Origin: an uncultured Eubacteriales bacterium
Lineage (GTDB): Bacteria; Bacillota; Clostridia; Oscillospirales; CAG-272
Reading direction: 5' to 3'
DNA length: 20,992 nt
Assembly: GCA_934378145.1 (NCBI GenBank)
Contig: CAKXXW010000029.1
Location: 1-20,992, forward strand
Shown: positions 14,282-20,992 of the stretch, in pieces
Layout of the letters: the number at the start of each line of letters is the position of its first letter
Numbering within the stretch: the first letter of the stretch is position 1
Translations under genes and position numbers: made by a program
The notes under the pieces: model-generated
The model's database searches: none
Told to the model about the DNA's origin: nothing
What the model saw: only the letters and a program-made list of their open reading frames with translations

Positions 14282-15199
14282 ATGAGCAGACTTGCTGTTA
14301 TTTGTGCGCCGGACAGCTCGGCGCTTAAGACAATGACGGAAAAGATCACCGTCGGGGCTGCTTCGGTCGGTGCCGAGGCAGATGTTTTCGACGCGACGGC
14401 AGACCCTTCGGTACTCGCGGGATACGATGCCGCGGCGTTCGGATTTTCGGGCGGTTTTGAAAGATCGGGGCTTCTCGCGGTATTTTCACGCTGCCTTTCA
14501 AGGCTCAAAGGCAAAAAAACGGCTTTTTTCGGGGATTTTGAAGAAAACGACGAATTTTCCGAAAGCCTTATCCGCGTAGGCAAAGCCGCAAAATGCGTGA
14601 TGCTTCCCACCGCCCTCACGGAGGATGAGGCGGAAGCGCTCGGCAGATCGCTGGTACATAAAAAAGAGAGCCGTCCCGATCTTGCGGGTAGAGTACCGAT
14701 CATCTTCTCAACGATCACGGGAAATGCCTACAAGCTCGCGGTCGCGGCGGCGGAGGCGGTGCCCGATCATGTCGGGCCCTACAACATCCGCTACATCACG
14801 GATGAGGTGATAGATAAATTCGATACCTTTGTCCTTTCCTATTGGTGCAATCACGGAACGGCGGACGACGACACGATCGACCTGATAGCCCGGATGCACG
14901 GAAAGAAGCTCATCGTCATCGGCTCGCTCGGAGTCGCCGTCGACACGGCGCACGCCGCAAAGGTATGCGAAAATGTCACAGCGCTCGCGTCGGATCACAA
15001 CACCCTGCTCGGGCATTATCTCTGCCGCGGAAGCATAGACCTTCACCGCACTTTCGCCCGTACACGGATCCCCGAGGGACAGAAGGGTCATCTCTCCATG
15101 GAACGCTTTGAAAAGCAAAAGCAGTCGCTCGGTCATCCGAATGCAGAGGAGCTTGAAGGCGCGCGTGCGGCAGTCGCGGAGTTTCTGAAAAAAGCATGA
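14282..15199 (+). CDS. Double flavodoxin-fold protein, probable electron donor for heme breakdown
   Basis: A 305-residue soluble protein made of two flavodoxin-like halves. Residues about 1-125 have the alternating strand/helix pattern (LAVICAP, ADVFDAT, YDAAAFGFSGGF, KKTAFFGDF) but no FMN phosphate loop. Residues about 138-303 begin with PIIFSTITGNAYKLA, whose STITGN (143-148) is the canonical FMN-phosphate loop, followed by LSYWCNHGTADDDT (185-198) and HYLCRGSID (245-253). The second half resembles the flavodoxin-family proteins that accompany anaerobic tetrapyrrole reductases, for example HmuF-type proteins. It is first in the operon and overlaps the permease gene by 4 nt (ATGA). The inferred role is to pass electrons to the radical SAM enzyme encoded downstream, or to handle heme. 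Confidence 0.82.
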   Translation: MSRLAVICAPDSSALKTMTEKITVGAASVGAEADVFDATADPSVLAGYDAAAFGFSGGFERSGLLAVFSRCLSRLKGKKTAFFGDFEENDEFSESLIRVGKAAKCVMLPTALTEDEAEALGRSLVHKKESRPDLAGRVPIIFSTITGNAYKLAVAAAEAVPDHVGPYNIRYITDEVIDKFDTFVLSYWCNHGTADDDTIDLIARMHGKKLIVIGSLGVAVDTAHAAKVCENVTALASDHNTLLGHYLCRGSIDLHRTFARTRIPEGQKGHLSMERFEKQKQSLGHPNAEELEGARAAVAEFLKKA

Positions 15200-16254
15200 A
15201 AGCAAAAACAGTCCCGGGATCTCCCGTATCGCAAAAGGGCGCTCCGACCGACGGGGCTTCCGCAAAGAGAAAAGCATCACGGATCGCGATCATCGCGGTA
15301 TTCGCCGTGACCTCTGTCCTGTCCGTTCTCGTATGCACGGGCATCGGCAGCGTGAAGATCGCGATTCCCGATGTCATAAAGGCTCTCTTTGTCAATGACG
15401 ACAGCATGGCGCGCCTGCTCGTATGGAATCTCAGGTTCCCCCGCGTGCTTGTCGGCGGACTCGTCGGCATATGCCTTTCGCTTTCGGGTTGCATACTTCA
15501 GGGGGTCATGCGCAATACGATGGCGTCCCCCTCAACTATCGGCGTGACGGGCGGTGCGAGCTTTGTCGGATACCTTACGCTCGTCGTTTTTCCCTCTTAT
15601 GCGTACCTGCTTCCGATAGGCTCGATCATAGGAGCATTCGTCACCACGATGCTCATATATGCGCTGGCATATCAGAAAGGTGTTTCGCCGGTAAAAATGA
15701 TACTGTCGGGCATGGCGGTCTCGGCTCTGTTCGGAGCATTCAACGATATAATCAAGACCTTTTTCGCCGAATCTCTCGGAAATGCCTCGGGATTCCTCGT
15801 AGGCGGACTCAACGGTGTGGGCTGGGAGAGCTTCCGTATGATCCTTCCCTACGCCGCAGTCGGGATCTTCATATGCGCCTTCCTGCCGTCGAGGATGAAT
15901 ATACTCATGCTCGGTGACGAAACGGCAAATGCCCTCGGACTTCGCACTGAGGTCTTCCGGTTCTTCCTGATCGCGGTATCCTCGCTCCTTGCGGGCGCGG
16001 CGATCTCGGTCGCGGGGCTTATCAGCTTTGTCGGTCTTGTCGTACCGCACATCGCAAGGCTCCTTGTCGGGTCGGATTACAAATACCTCTTCCCCGCCTC
16101 GGCGCTTCTCGGTTTCTCCCTCGTGAGCATATGCGACACGGTGGGAAGAGTCATCCTGCCGCCCGGAGAGGTACCCGTCAGCATCATCCTTTCCTTCATC
16201 GGCGCGCCGTTCTTCCTGTATCTTTTGCGCACGCGGGAAGGCAAGAGGGGGTGA
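15196..16254 (+). CDS. FecCD-family ABC transporter permease (iron/heme import)
   Basis: A 352-residue membrane protein with about ten helices, of the BtuC/FhuB/HmuU type. Family motifs are LRFPRVLVGG (79-88), GCILQGVMRN followed by ASPSTIGVTGGAS, GLVVPHIARLLVG (278-290, the ATPase coupling helix region) and GEVPVSIILSFIGAPFF near the end. A 25-residue polar N-terminal tail precedes helix 1. The start overlaps the flavodoxin stop. It imports an iron chelate; given the radical SAM gene in the same operon, heme is the best guess, with siderophore or cobalamin as alternatives. Confidence 0.92.
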   Translation: MKAKTVPGSPVSQKGAPTDGASAKRKASRIAIIAVFAVTSVLSVLVCTGIGSVKIAIPDVIKALFVNDDSMARLLVWNLRFPRVLVGGLVGICLSLSGCILQGVMRNTMASPSTIGVTGGASFVGYLTLVVFPSYAYLLPIGSIIGAFVTTMLIYALAYQKGVSPVKMILSGMAVSALFGAFNDIIKTFFAESLGNASGFLVGGLNGVGWESFRMILPYAAVGIFICAFLPSRMNILMLGDETANALGLRTEVFRFFLIAVSSLLAGAAISVAGLISFVGLVVPHIARLLVGSDYKYLFPASALLGFSLVSICDTVGRVILPPGEVPVSIILSFIGAPFFLYLLRTREGKRG

Positions 16255-16258
16255 GCGT

Positions 16259-17050
16259 ATGTATTTCGGATTCCGCAACATTACCGTCGGCTACGGCAAA
16301 AAGGAAGTCCTTCACGGGCTGTCGCTCGAAATATGTCGGGGCAAGGTGGTAACGCTCATAGGTCAGAACGGGTGCGGAAAATCGACCCTGCTCAAGACGG
16401 TTTCAAAGGCGGTGACTCCGCGGTCGGGCGAGGTCGTATATCTCGACAAAAAGCTGTCCGCATACCCGCCGAAGCAGCTCGCACAGAAGATCGCCTATCT
16501 TTCGCAGGTACATGAATCCCCGCCGGACATAGATGTGCGCACGCTGGTCTCTTACGGAAGGTTTCCGTATTCGCGCTTCGGACGCGGCATGACCGCCGAC
16601 GACGGAGCCATCATCGACCGCGCGCTCTCGCTTACGGGGCTCACGCATCTGAAGGACCGCATCCTCGCCACCCTTTCGGGCGGTGAAAGGCAACGCGCAT
16701 GGATCGCCATGACAATTGCGCAGGAGCCGGAGATACTTATACTCGATGAGCCGACAACATACCTTGATGTCAGCTATCAGGTGGAGGTGCTGGAGCTTGT
16801 GCGGCGTCTTAACCGCGAACTCGGCATCACTATAGTAATGGTCTTACACGATATAAACCTTGCCGCACGCTACTCGGATCACCTTGCGGCAATACGCAAC
16901 GGCGTACTTTTTGCAATGGGGACACCCGATGAAATGGTGACCGAGAAAAATCTTCGCGACATTTTCGAGATCGAAGCCGCGGTCTACCGCGACCCGATAC
17001 ACGGATGTCCGTACTTCATCCCGCAAAGGACCACCTTTGATATAAAATGA
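16259..17050 (+). CDS. ABC transporter ATP-binding protein (FecE/HmuV-like)
   Basis: A 263-residue cytoplasmic ATPase subunit. Walker A is GQNGCGKST (35-43), the Q-loop lies around YLSQ (80-83), the signature is LSGGERQ (139-145), Walker B is ILILDEPT (159-166), and the switch His is His197 in VLHDIN. The sequence is typical of the FepC/HmuV/BtuD group that pairs with FecCD permeases. AGAGGGGGTGA lies upstream of the ATG, and only 4 nt separate it from the permease stop. Its stop overlaps an ATG (17047) in the binding-protein frame. Confidence 0.95.
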   Translation: MYFGFRNITVGYGKKEVLHGLSLEICRGKVVTLIGQNGCGKSTLLKTVSKAVTPRSGEVVYLDKKLSAYPPKQLAQKIAYLSQVHESPPDIDVRTLVSYGRFPYSRFGRGMTADDGAIIDRALSLTGLTHLKDRILATLSGGERQRAWIAMTIAQEPEILILDEPTTYLDVSYQVEVLELVRRLNRELGITIVMVLHDINLAARYSDHLAAIRNGVLFAMGTPDEMVTEKNLRDIFEIEAAVYRDPIHGCPYFIPQRTTFDIK

Positions 17051-17076
17051 ATTCCAAAAACACGGAGGAAAAACAA

Positions 17077-18240
17077 ATGAAAAAACTGTTAGCCATGATT
17101 CTCTGCCTCTGCCTTCTAGCAGGAGCGCTTGCCGCCTGCACCGGCACAAATCCCGACACACCCGACAATACATCCGGCTCCGACGATTCCGGTACCACTA
17201 CGGGCGAGAACACCGAGACCCCGCCCGATGACAACGACGACAACGACAAAAACGAAGCACTGAAAGCCGCCTTCAAAGAGAAATTCCTCGCGGAGGCAAA
17301 CGAAGTTACCGTAAACGAAGATTCCGTCACCTTCAAGGATGCGACATCCACCGACGGTTCCACTATAACGATAAAGAAGAATCCCGCGAAAGTCGTAAAC
17401 CTCTATGCCAGCTTCACGACTCTCTGGTATGAAGCGGGCGGATCCGTTATCGGATGCATCGGCGGCGATTCGTCGCAGGCTCTCTATACCGAATATATCG
17501 GCAGAGACATCACGACCGATGCGGGTATGACAGTGGTCGCCACCTCGTCCTCCGGCAAAAAGTGGAACACCGAGACGATCGTTGCCCTGAAACCCGACCT
17601 TATCATCTGCTCCACCGCTATGAGCGGCTACTCCACCATTGAAAGCCCCGCAAAGGCGGCAGGCATCCCCGTCATCGCCGTCAGCTACGACGATTTCTCG
17701 GATTATCTGAAATGGTTCAAGGTATTCTGCAACCTTTCGGGCAAAGCAGAGCTTTGGGACAGTATAGCGATGAAGGCTCTCGATGATGTCGTGGAAGTCC
17801 TTTGCGAGATCCCCGATGAAAACGCGCCACGCGTATTCAGCATGTTCGCCAACGCCAGCAAACTTGAAGCCAACACCTCCTCCACCGTCGTCGGCGGAAT
17901 GGTAACGGCTATGAAAGCCGTAAATATCGTTGATGACTGGCAGAACACCGAAGGTGCCGACCGTCTGACGATCAACCTTGAGACCGTATTTGCGGCAAAC
18001 CCCGATATCATAATAATCCAGTGCCATGCCGGTACCGATGCTGCGAAAAAGCAGGTCGAGGAGACCTACGGTGACAATGCCGTATGGAATTCTCTGAATG
18101 CCGTAAAGAACGGAAAGGTATTCTATCTCGAGAAGACTCTCTTCCACAACAAGCCCAACAGCCGCTTTGCCGAGGCTTATCAGAAACTGGCTGAGATCCT
18201 CTATCCCGATACCGCCTTCTCGTTCAAGAGCGGGAACTGA
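17077..18240 (+). CDS. Substrate-binding lipoprotein of the iron/heme ABC transporter
   Basis: A 387-residue exported lipoprotein. It has a Lys-start signal peptide and the lipobox LAAC with lipidated Cys21, then a Thr/Asp/Glu-rich linker (about 22-65) and a FecB-like periplasmic-binding fold. Visible fold features are KVVNLYASFTTLWYEAGG, IVALKPDLIICSTAMSG, AANPDIIIIQ and NAVKNGKVFYL. GGAGG at 17064-17068 precedes the ATG 17077 by 8 nt, so I prefer it over the upstream ATG 17047 that overlaps the ATPase stop. It captures the ligand outside the membrane. The ligand, heme or another iron chelate, is inferred from the operon. Confidence 0.92.
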   Translation: MKKLLAMILCLCLLAGALAACTGTNPDTPDNTSGSDDSGTTTGENTETPPDDNDDNDKNEALKAAFKEKFLAEANEVTVNEDSVTFKDATSTDGSTITIKKNPAKVVNLYASFTTLWYEAGGSVIGCIGGDSSQALYTEYIGRDITTDAGMTVVATSSSGKKWNTETIVALKPDLIICSTAMSGYSTIESPAKAAGIPVIAVSYDDFSDYLKWFKVFCNLSGKAELWDSIAMKALDDVVEVLCEIPDENAPRVFSMFANASKLEANTSSTVVGGMVTAMKAVNIVDDWQNTEGADRLTINLETVFAANPDIIIIQCHAGTDAAKKQVEETYGDNAVWNSLNAVKNGKVFYLEKTLFHNKPNSRFAEAYQKLAEILYPDTAFSFKSGN

Positions 18241-19493
18241 TGTTTTCAAGCCGCTATAAAAGCCATCACGACGCCTCGCGCGATCTCAAAAAGCGCTATA
18301 CCTCCGACACGGGCGGGGAGGAATATCTCCCCGCCGTGCTCGGGGGCAAGCCCGACAGCCGGCGCGTGATATATCTTCATGTGCCGTTCTGCAATAAGAT
18401 ATGCTCATTCTGCCCCTTTCACCGCCCCGACGAGCTTGACCGGCGTGAATATCACAGATACCTTATTGAAGAGATGCACAAAATACAAGGCTACCCGTAC
18501 ATGAAGGCTCCCATCGACGCTGTAAACTTCGGCGGAGGCACACCTACCTCACTTTCTCCCGCACAGATGAAAGAAGTGCTTTCGGAGCTTAAAAACAGCT
18601 TTTCGATCGCACCGGGGGCGGAGATCAGCGTGGAGACCTCGGCAACGGGGCTTTCGGACGGGATGATCGAAGTCCTCTCGGAGGGCGGAGTGAACCGACT
18701 GTCGGTCGGTATACAGACCTTTGACGACGGTGCGAGAAAGCTGCTCGGCAGGCGCGGAAGCGGAGAATTTGCCGCCTCGCGCGTGGCTGCAGCGATAAAA
18801 GCAGGGATACGGAACACGAGCGTAGACCTCATCTACAATTATCCCGCGGAAACCGACGCGCAGCTTGCAAACGACCTTGAGATAATATCGCAGCTCGACA
18901 CAGCCGGAATATCGTTTTATTCGCTGATGCTCCATGAAAAGACCCCGCTGTACCGCCGGCTCGACGAAAAGACAAAAGCCGATATGCTCGATATGCGGCG
19001 CGAAAAAGAGCTTTTCGATATGATCTTCGACAAGCTTGAGCCGCACGGCTACAAAATGCTCGAGCTGACAAAGCTCGTAAAGGACAGCCGCGACCGCTAC
19101 GACTATATGGAGATCCGTCACGGCGGCGGAAGCTGCATCGCGCTCGGCCACGGCGCGGGCGGAAATATCGAAAATTATTTTTACCACAATTCGCACACCG
19201 TACCGGATATTTCGGAGGAGATACGCGTATGCTCGCGGGGCAGAGTCCTCCGCCCCGAATATCGCGCACTTGACTCGCTGATCTATGCCATGCAGAAAGG
19301 CAGCGTAAGCCTTGATGCATTCTCACAGCGGATCGGCATAGATCTTATTTCCCTTTTCGGCGAAAAGCTCTCAGCCTTTGCCGATGCGGGATATCTGAAT
19401 ACGGACGGAGACAGGGTCACCCTTACCCGCGACGGAGTATTTTTCGGAAATAATATCATTTCCGAGATGATCGGCATGATCGCCGACAGGTAA
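18240..19493 (+). CDS. HemN/HutW-like radical SAM enzyme, probable anaerobic heme degradation
   Basis: A 417-residue radical SAM protein related to oxygen-independent coproporphyrinogen oxidase. The cluster motif is YLHVPFCNKICSFCPF with Cys51, Cys55 and Cys58; the fourth Cys of true HemN (CxC) is Phe60 here. SAM-binding FGGGTPTSL (97-105) and SVGIQTFDDGARKLLGR follow, then VDLIYNYPAET. A HemN-C-like helical tail occupies about 330-410. HutW/ChuW/HmuW-type enzymes, found in heme-uptake operons, open the heme ring without oxygen and release iron. The gene's place directly after a heme-type ABC transporter (1-nt overlap, TGATG) and with a flavodoxin favours that role over heme synthesis. The catalytic outcome is not proven. 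Confidence 0.83.
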   Translation: MFSSRYKSHHDASRDLKKRYTSDTGGEEYLPAVLGGKPDSRRVIYLHVPFCNKICSFCPFHRPDELDRREYHRYLIEEMHKIQGYPYMKAPIDAVNFGGGTPTSLSPAQMKEVLSELKNSFSIAPGAEISVETSATGLSDGMIEVLSEGGVNRLSVGIQTFDDGARKLLGRRGSGEFAASRVAAAIKAGIRNTSVDLIYNYPAETDAQLANDLEIISQLDTAGISFYSLMLHEKTPLYRRLDEKTKADMLDMRREKELFDMIFDKLEPHGYKMLELTKLVKDSRDRYDYMEIRHGGGSCIALGHGAGGNIENYFYHNSHTVPDISEEIRVCSRGRVLRPEYRALDSLIYAMQKGSVSLDAFSQRIGIDLISLFGEKLSAFADAGYLNTDGDRVTLTRDGVFFGNNIISEMIGMIADR

Positions 19494-19518
19494 ATTCACA
19501 AAAAAAGGAAGTGACGGC

Positions 19519-19893
19519 ATGAAACTGCATGCTTCGGGAGAAGATTATCTGGAAGCTATACTTATTATCGAAAAAAGGCAGGGAACGGCACGCTCGGTCG
19601 ATGTTGCCGAACAGCTCGGCGTGAGCAAGCCGAGCGTCAGCCGCGCCGTTTCGCTTCTTAAAGAAGGAGGCTTCCTCCGCATCGAAAACAAATACCTGTA
19701 TCTGACCGATGTGGGTCGTGAGATCGCGGAAAAGATATATGAAAGGCACTGCTTTTTCAAGCACAGGCTGGTAAATGCCGGCGTAGATGAAAAGACCGCC
19801 GAAAAGGAAGCCTGCCTGCTCGAACACAGCCTCTCCGACGAGAGCTTTGAAAAAATAAAAAAGGCATCCCTCGGAGACAGCGAAGAGGGATGA
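19519..19893 (+). CDS. DtxR/MntR-family metal-dependent transcriptional regulator
   Basis: A 124-residue regulator of the short clostridial type without the SH3 domain. A winged helix-turn-helix lies at about 24-64 (SVDVAEQLGVSKPSVSRAVSLL). Likely metal ligands, by alignment with Bacillus subtilis MntR, are Asp9, Glu12, His77, Cys99, Glu102 and His103. MntR has Glu99; Cys is found at the matching place in iron-responsive DtxR/IdeR, so iron sensing is likely. AAGGAAG precedes the ATG. The gene ends the operon, 25 nt after the radical SAM gene. It probably represses its own operon through the two palindromes at 14164 and 14239 when iron is sufficient. Confidence 0.9.
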   Translation: MKLHASGEDYLEAILIIEKRQGTARSVDVAEQLGVSKPSVSRAVSLLKEGGFLRIENKYLYLTDVGREIAEKIYERHCFFKHRLVNAGVDEKTAEKEACLLEHSLSDESFEKIKKASLGDSEEG

Positions 19894-19963
19894 AAAGCCT
19901 CGGATCCGGGTGATAGCATCGGCATCAGGTTAATGTACCGCGAGTACGGGGGCAGGCACTGCC
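19893..19963. repeat. Approximately 71-bp dispersed direct repeat, copy 1
   Basis: It is identical over 47 nt (19917-19963) to 20946-20992, and the upstream 24 nt are also similar (AAAAGCC-GG-TCCGGGTGA). It includes the small hairpin GTAC-CGCGA-GTAC, and its right end runs into GCAGGC-ACT-GCCTGC (19952-19966). A further perfect GC stem, CCGCGCGC-AG-GCGCGCGG, follows at 19986-20003. The short ATG frame inside it is not a convincing gene. Confidence 0.85.
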
Positions 19964-20031
19964 TGCGGCGAATGCGGACCGGATCCCGCGCGCAGGCGCG
20001 CGGGGCGCGGGCGATGAAGGGAGAGGCGCCT

Positions 20032-20074
20032 CCAAAGCAAAAGAGCATCCCGATGGGATGCTCTTTTGCTTTGG
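20032..20074. terminator. Bidirectional terminator between the heme operon and the Nudix gene
   Basis: A perfect 20-bp stem with a GAT loop. The GC-rich inner part (GAGCATCCC/GGGATGCTC) is followed by TTTTGCTTT on both strands, so it can stop transcripts from either side. GGCGCCTCC adjoins its left arm. A related hairpin with the same flank lies at 20818-20846. Confidence 0.85.
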
Positions 20075-20153
20075 CTACAGGCTCCTTAAAAGATATTTTT
20101 ATACTGCACTGAATTTTTTGCTTGCCAGCTTTACAGTTCCTCTTTTTCTATCA

Positions 20154-20594
20154 TCACTTAACCTCCAAACGACAATGAAGCTCATAGAGCGCCGTGCGGT
20201 TTGAATCCCATTTCAGCTTCTTGGTTGCTTCATCATAAGTCAGCCAAACACACTCCGTATGTTCGGGGGACAATTTTATATCTTCTTTGCACTCAAAACC
20301 GAACGTGTATTCGGGAATTACATAAGTATCCTTGTCCCAATGCCGACGATGTTTTTCGGATATCACTGTAGCAGGAATATAAGATAGACTTTTCAGTTCC
20401 ATCCACTTACCTGACTGCACTCCGCCTTCTTCCAAGGCTTCTCTTTTTGCGGATTGCAAAGGCGTTTCATTATCTTCGCCGCCTCCGGCTATAAATTGCC
20501 ATTGATCGAAATCGGCACGATGAAAAACACAATAGAAAGGAGCGCCATCAATCATTCGATAGGGTATGGCAAGTATTTGAAATGCTGCTCTCAT
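20154..20594 (-). CDS. Nudix hydrolase
   Basis: A 146-residue enzyme of the MutT/Nudix fold, which hydrolyses nucleoside diphosphate-linked compounds. The Nudix box is complete: GGGEDNETPLQSAKREALEE then GGV (about residues 37-59), carrying the REALEE metal-binding glutamates. Features resemble the NudB-like pyrophosphatases, such as FHRADFDQWQFIAGG before the box and EHTECVWLTYDEA after it; the substrate is uncertain. GAGGTGA lies just upstream of the ATG, and the gene has its own promoter. It is visibly more AT-rich than the rest of the window and is flanked by repeat elements, which suggests acquisition by transfer. Confidence 0.92.
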   Translation of the reverse strand: MRAAFQILAIPYRMIDGAPFYCVFHRADFDQWQFIAGGGEDNETPLQSAKREALEEGGVQSGKWMELKSLSYIPATVISEKHRRHWDKDTYVIPEYTFGFECKEDIKLSPEHTECVWLTYDEATKKLKWDSNRTALYELHCRLEVK

Positions 20595-20627
20595 TTTTCA
20601 CCTCATAAATCCGGCTCTTCATATATT

Positions 20628-20656
20628 ATTTTATCATATATTCTGTTCAAAGTCAA
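20628..20656 (-). promoter_or_regulatory. Promoter of the Nudix gene
   Basis: Minus-strand -35 TTGACT (20651-20656), 17-nt spacer, -10 TAAAAT (20628-20633). Confidence 0.72.
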
Positions 20657-20733
20657 CTTCATCGGTCCGATTCCGCGTGGAAGGTCGAAACCGGGGAAAA
20701 ATATCTTTTTATTTTTACATTTTTGAGAGCATG

Positions 20734-20770
20734 AAAAAAGCCCGAAATTCCTGATGGAATCGGGCTTTTT
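20734..20770. terminator. Bidirectional terminator-like hairpin
   Basis: AAAAAGCCCGA and TCGGGCTTTTT pair around an inner ATTCC-TGAT-GGAAT stem, giving T-tracts at the 3' side on both strands. No gene in this window ends here, so it probably serves a transcript entering from beyond the right edge, or it belongs to the repeat cluster. Confidence 0.8.
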
Positions 20771-20802
20771 GCCTCAAATATCTTTTAAGAGGCTTATACT
20801 TG

Positions 20803-20846
20803 GAGGCGCCTCCAACAGAAAAGGACACCCGTTGGGTGTCCTTTTC
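20803..20846. terminator. Palindrome plus terminator hairpin, second copy of the T-type element
   Basis: A 16-bp perfect palindrome TTGGAGGCGCCTCCAA is followed by GAAAAGGACACCC-GTT-GGGTGTCCTTTTC (20818-20846). This has the same plan as 20024-20074 but a different stem sequence. It could act as a terminator on either strand. Confidence 0.75.
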
Positions 20847-20920
20847 AAAGCAAAATTCCCGGAATTTCCCCTTCGGTGAATATTCGCGCACCCTTCGCCT
20901 TGCAAGCGAGCCACATACAG

Positions 20921-20992
20921 AAAAGCCTTGGCTCCGGGTGAGGGTCATCGGCATCAGGTTAATGTACCGCGAGTACGGGGGCAGGCACTGCC
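20921..20992. repeat. Approximately 71-bp dispersed direct repeat, copy 2 (cut by window edge)
   Basis: It matches 19893-19963 in the same orientation, exactly so over its last 47 nt, with one indel and a few changes upstream. It runs off the right edge, so its true end is unknown. The stretch from 20847 to here holds no gene that I can support. Confidence 0.85.

Noticed and set aside
17116..18249. 377-residue Gly/Val/Asp-rich frame opposite the binding-protein gene
   Set aside because: Its composition is that of an antisense shadow of a Thr/Asp/Ala-rich gene; the lipoprotein on the + strand is unambiguous.
19865..19892. Hairpin CATCCCTC/GAGGGATG at the end of the DtxR-family gene as the operon terminator
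   Set aside because: It lies within the coding sequence, has a 12-nt loop and is followed by AAAAGCC instead of T residues; the stem at 20032-20074 is a much better terminator.
19934..20113. Short ATG frame (starting MYREYGGRHCLRRMRTGS) running through the repeat and the terminator hairpin
   Set aside because: It is made of repeat and hairpin sequence, is very basic, and reads through a perfect terminator stem; this is a typical spurious call in such repeats.

Overview
The window reads as chromosomal DNA from an anaerobic, moderately GC-rich member of the Bacillota (Clostridia, probably a gut-type Oscillospirales or relative). The grounds are strong Shine-Dalgarno sites, many TTGnnn-17-TATAAT promoters, families common in that group (DUF3810, DUF2500, short DtxR regulators) and an oxygen-independent heme pathway. 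This placement is inference from gene style, not from a marker gene. No rRNA, tRNA, CRISPR array or phage structural gene was seen.

Layout. 1-5242: an OPA-type MFS transporter (-), divergent from an RluA-family pseudouridine synthase and a DUF3810 membrane protein (+), then a second MFS transporter of fucose-permease type (-). 5243-6572: a lone tyrosine recombinase (-), with a nested inverted repeat in its promoter. 6573-9620: a heavy-metal module. An ArsR-AraC fusion regulator (-) faces a small HMA metal-binding protein and a Zn/Cd/Pb-type P1B ATPase (+); the two divergent promoters overlap and share one candidate operator. 9627-9911: a structured, MITE-like repeat cluster related to the repeat at 1-82. 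9929-13257: a leftward operon of an M48 membrane metallopeptidase, a probable 52-residue protein, a DUF2500 protein and a 2H phosphoesterase. 13281-14033: a SAM methyltransferase with its own promoter and terminator.

14124-19893 is the most interesting part: a five-gene, tightly coupled operon plus a regulator gene. It encodes a double flavodoxin-fold protein, a FecCD-type permease, its ATPase, a lipoprotein binding protein, a HemN/HutW-like radical SAM enzyme and a DtxR-family regulator. Together they look like a complete anaerobic heme (or related tetrapyrrole) acquisition and iron-release system: import through the ABC transporter, reductive radical-SAM ring opening fed by flavodoxin electrons, and iron-dependent repression. 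Two near-identical palindromes (GTTAGC-N4-GCTAAC) lie just downstream of a near-consensus promoter, with a terminator-like hairpin between them.

19893-20992: a low-GC Nudix hydrolase gene (-) bracketed by copies of two dispersed repeat types, an approximately 71-bp direct repeat and GGCGCCTCC-linked terminator hairpins. The second copy of the direct repeat runs off the window end.
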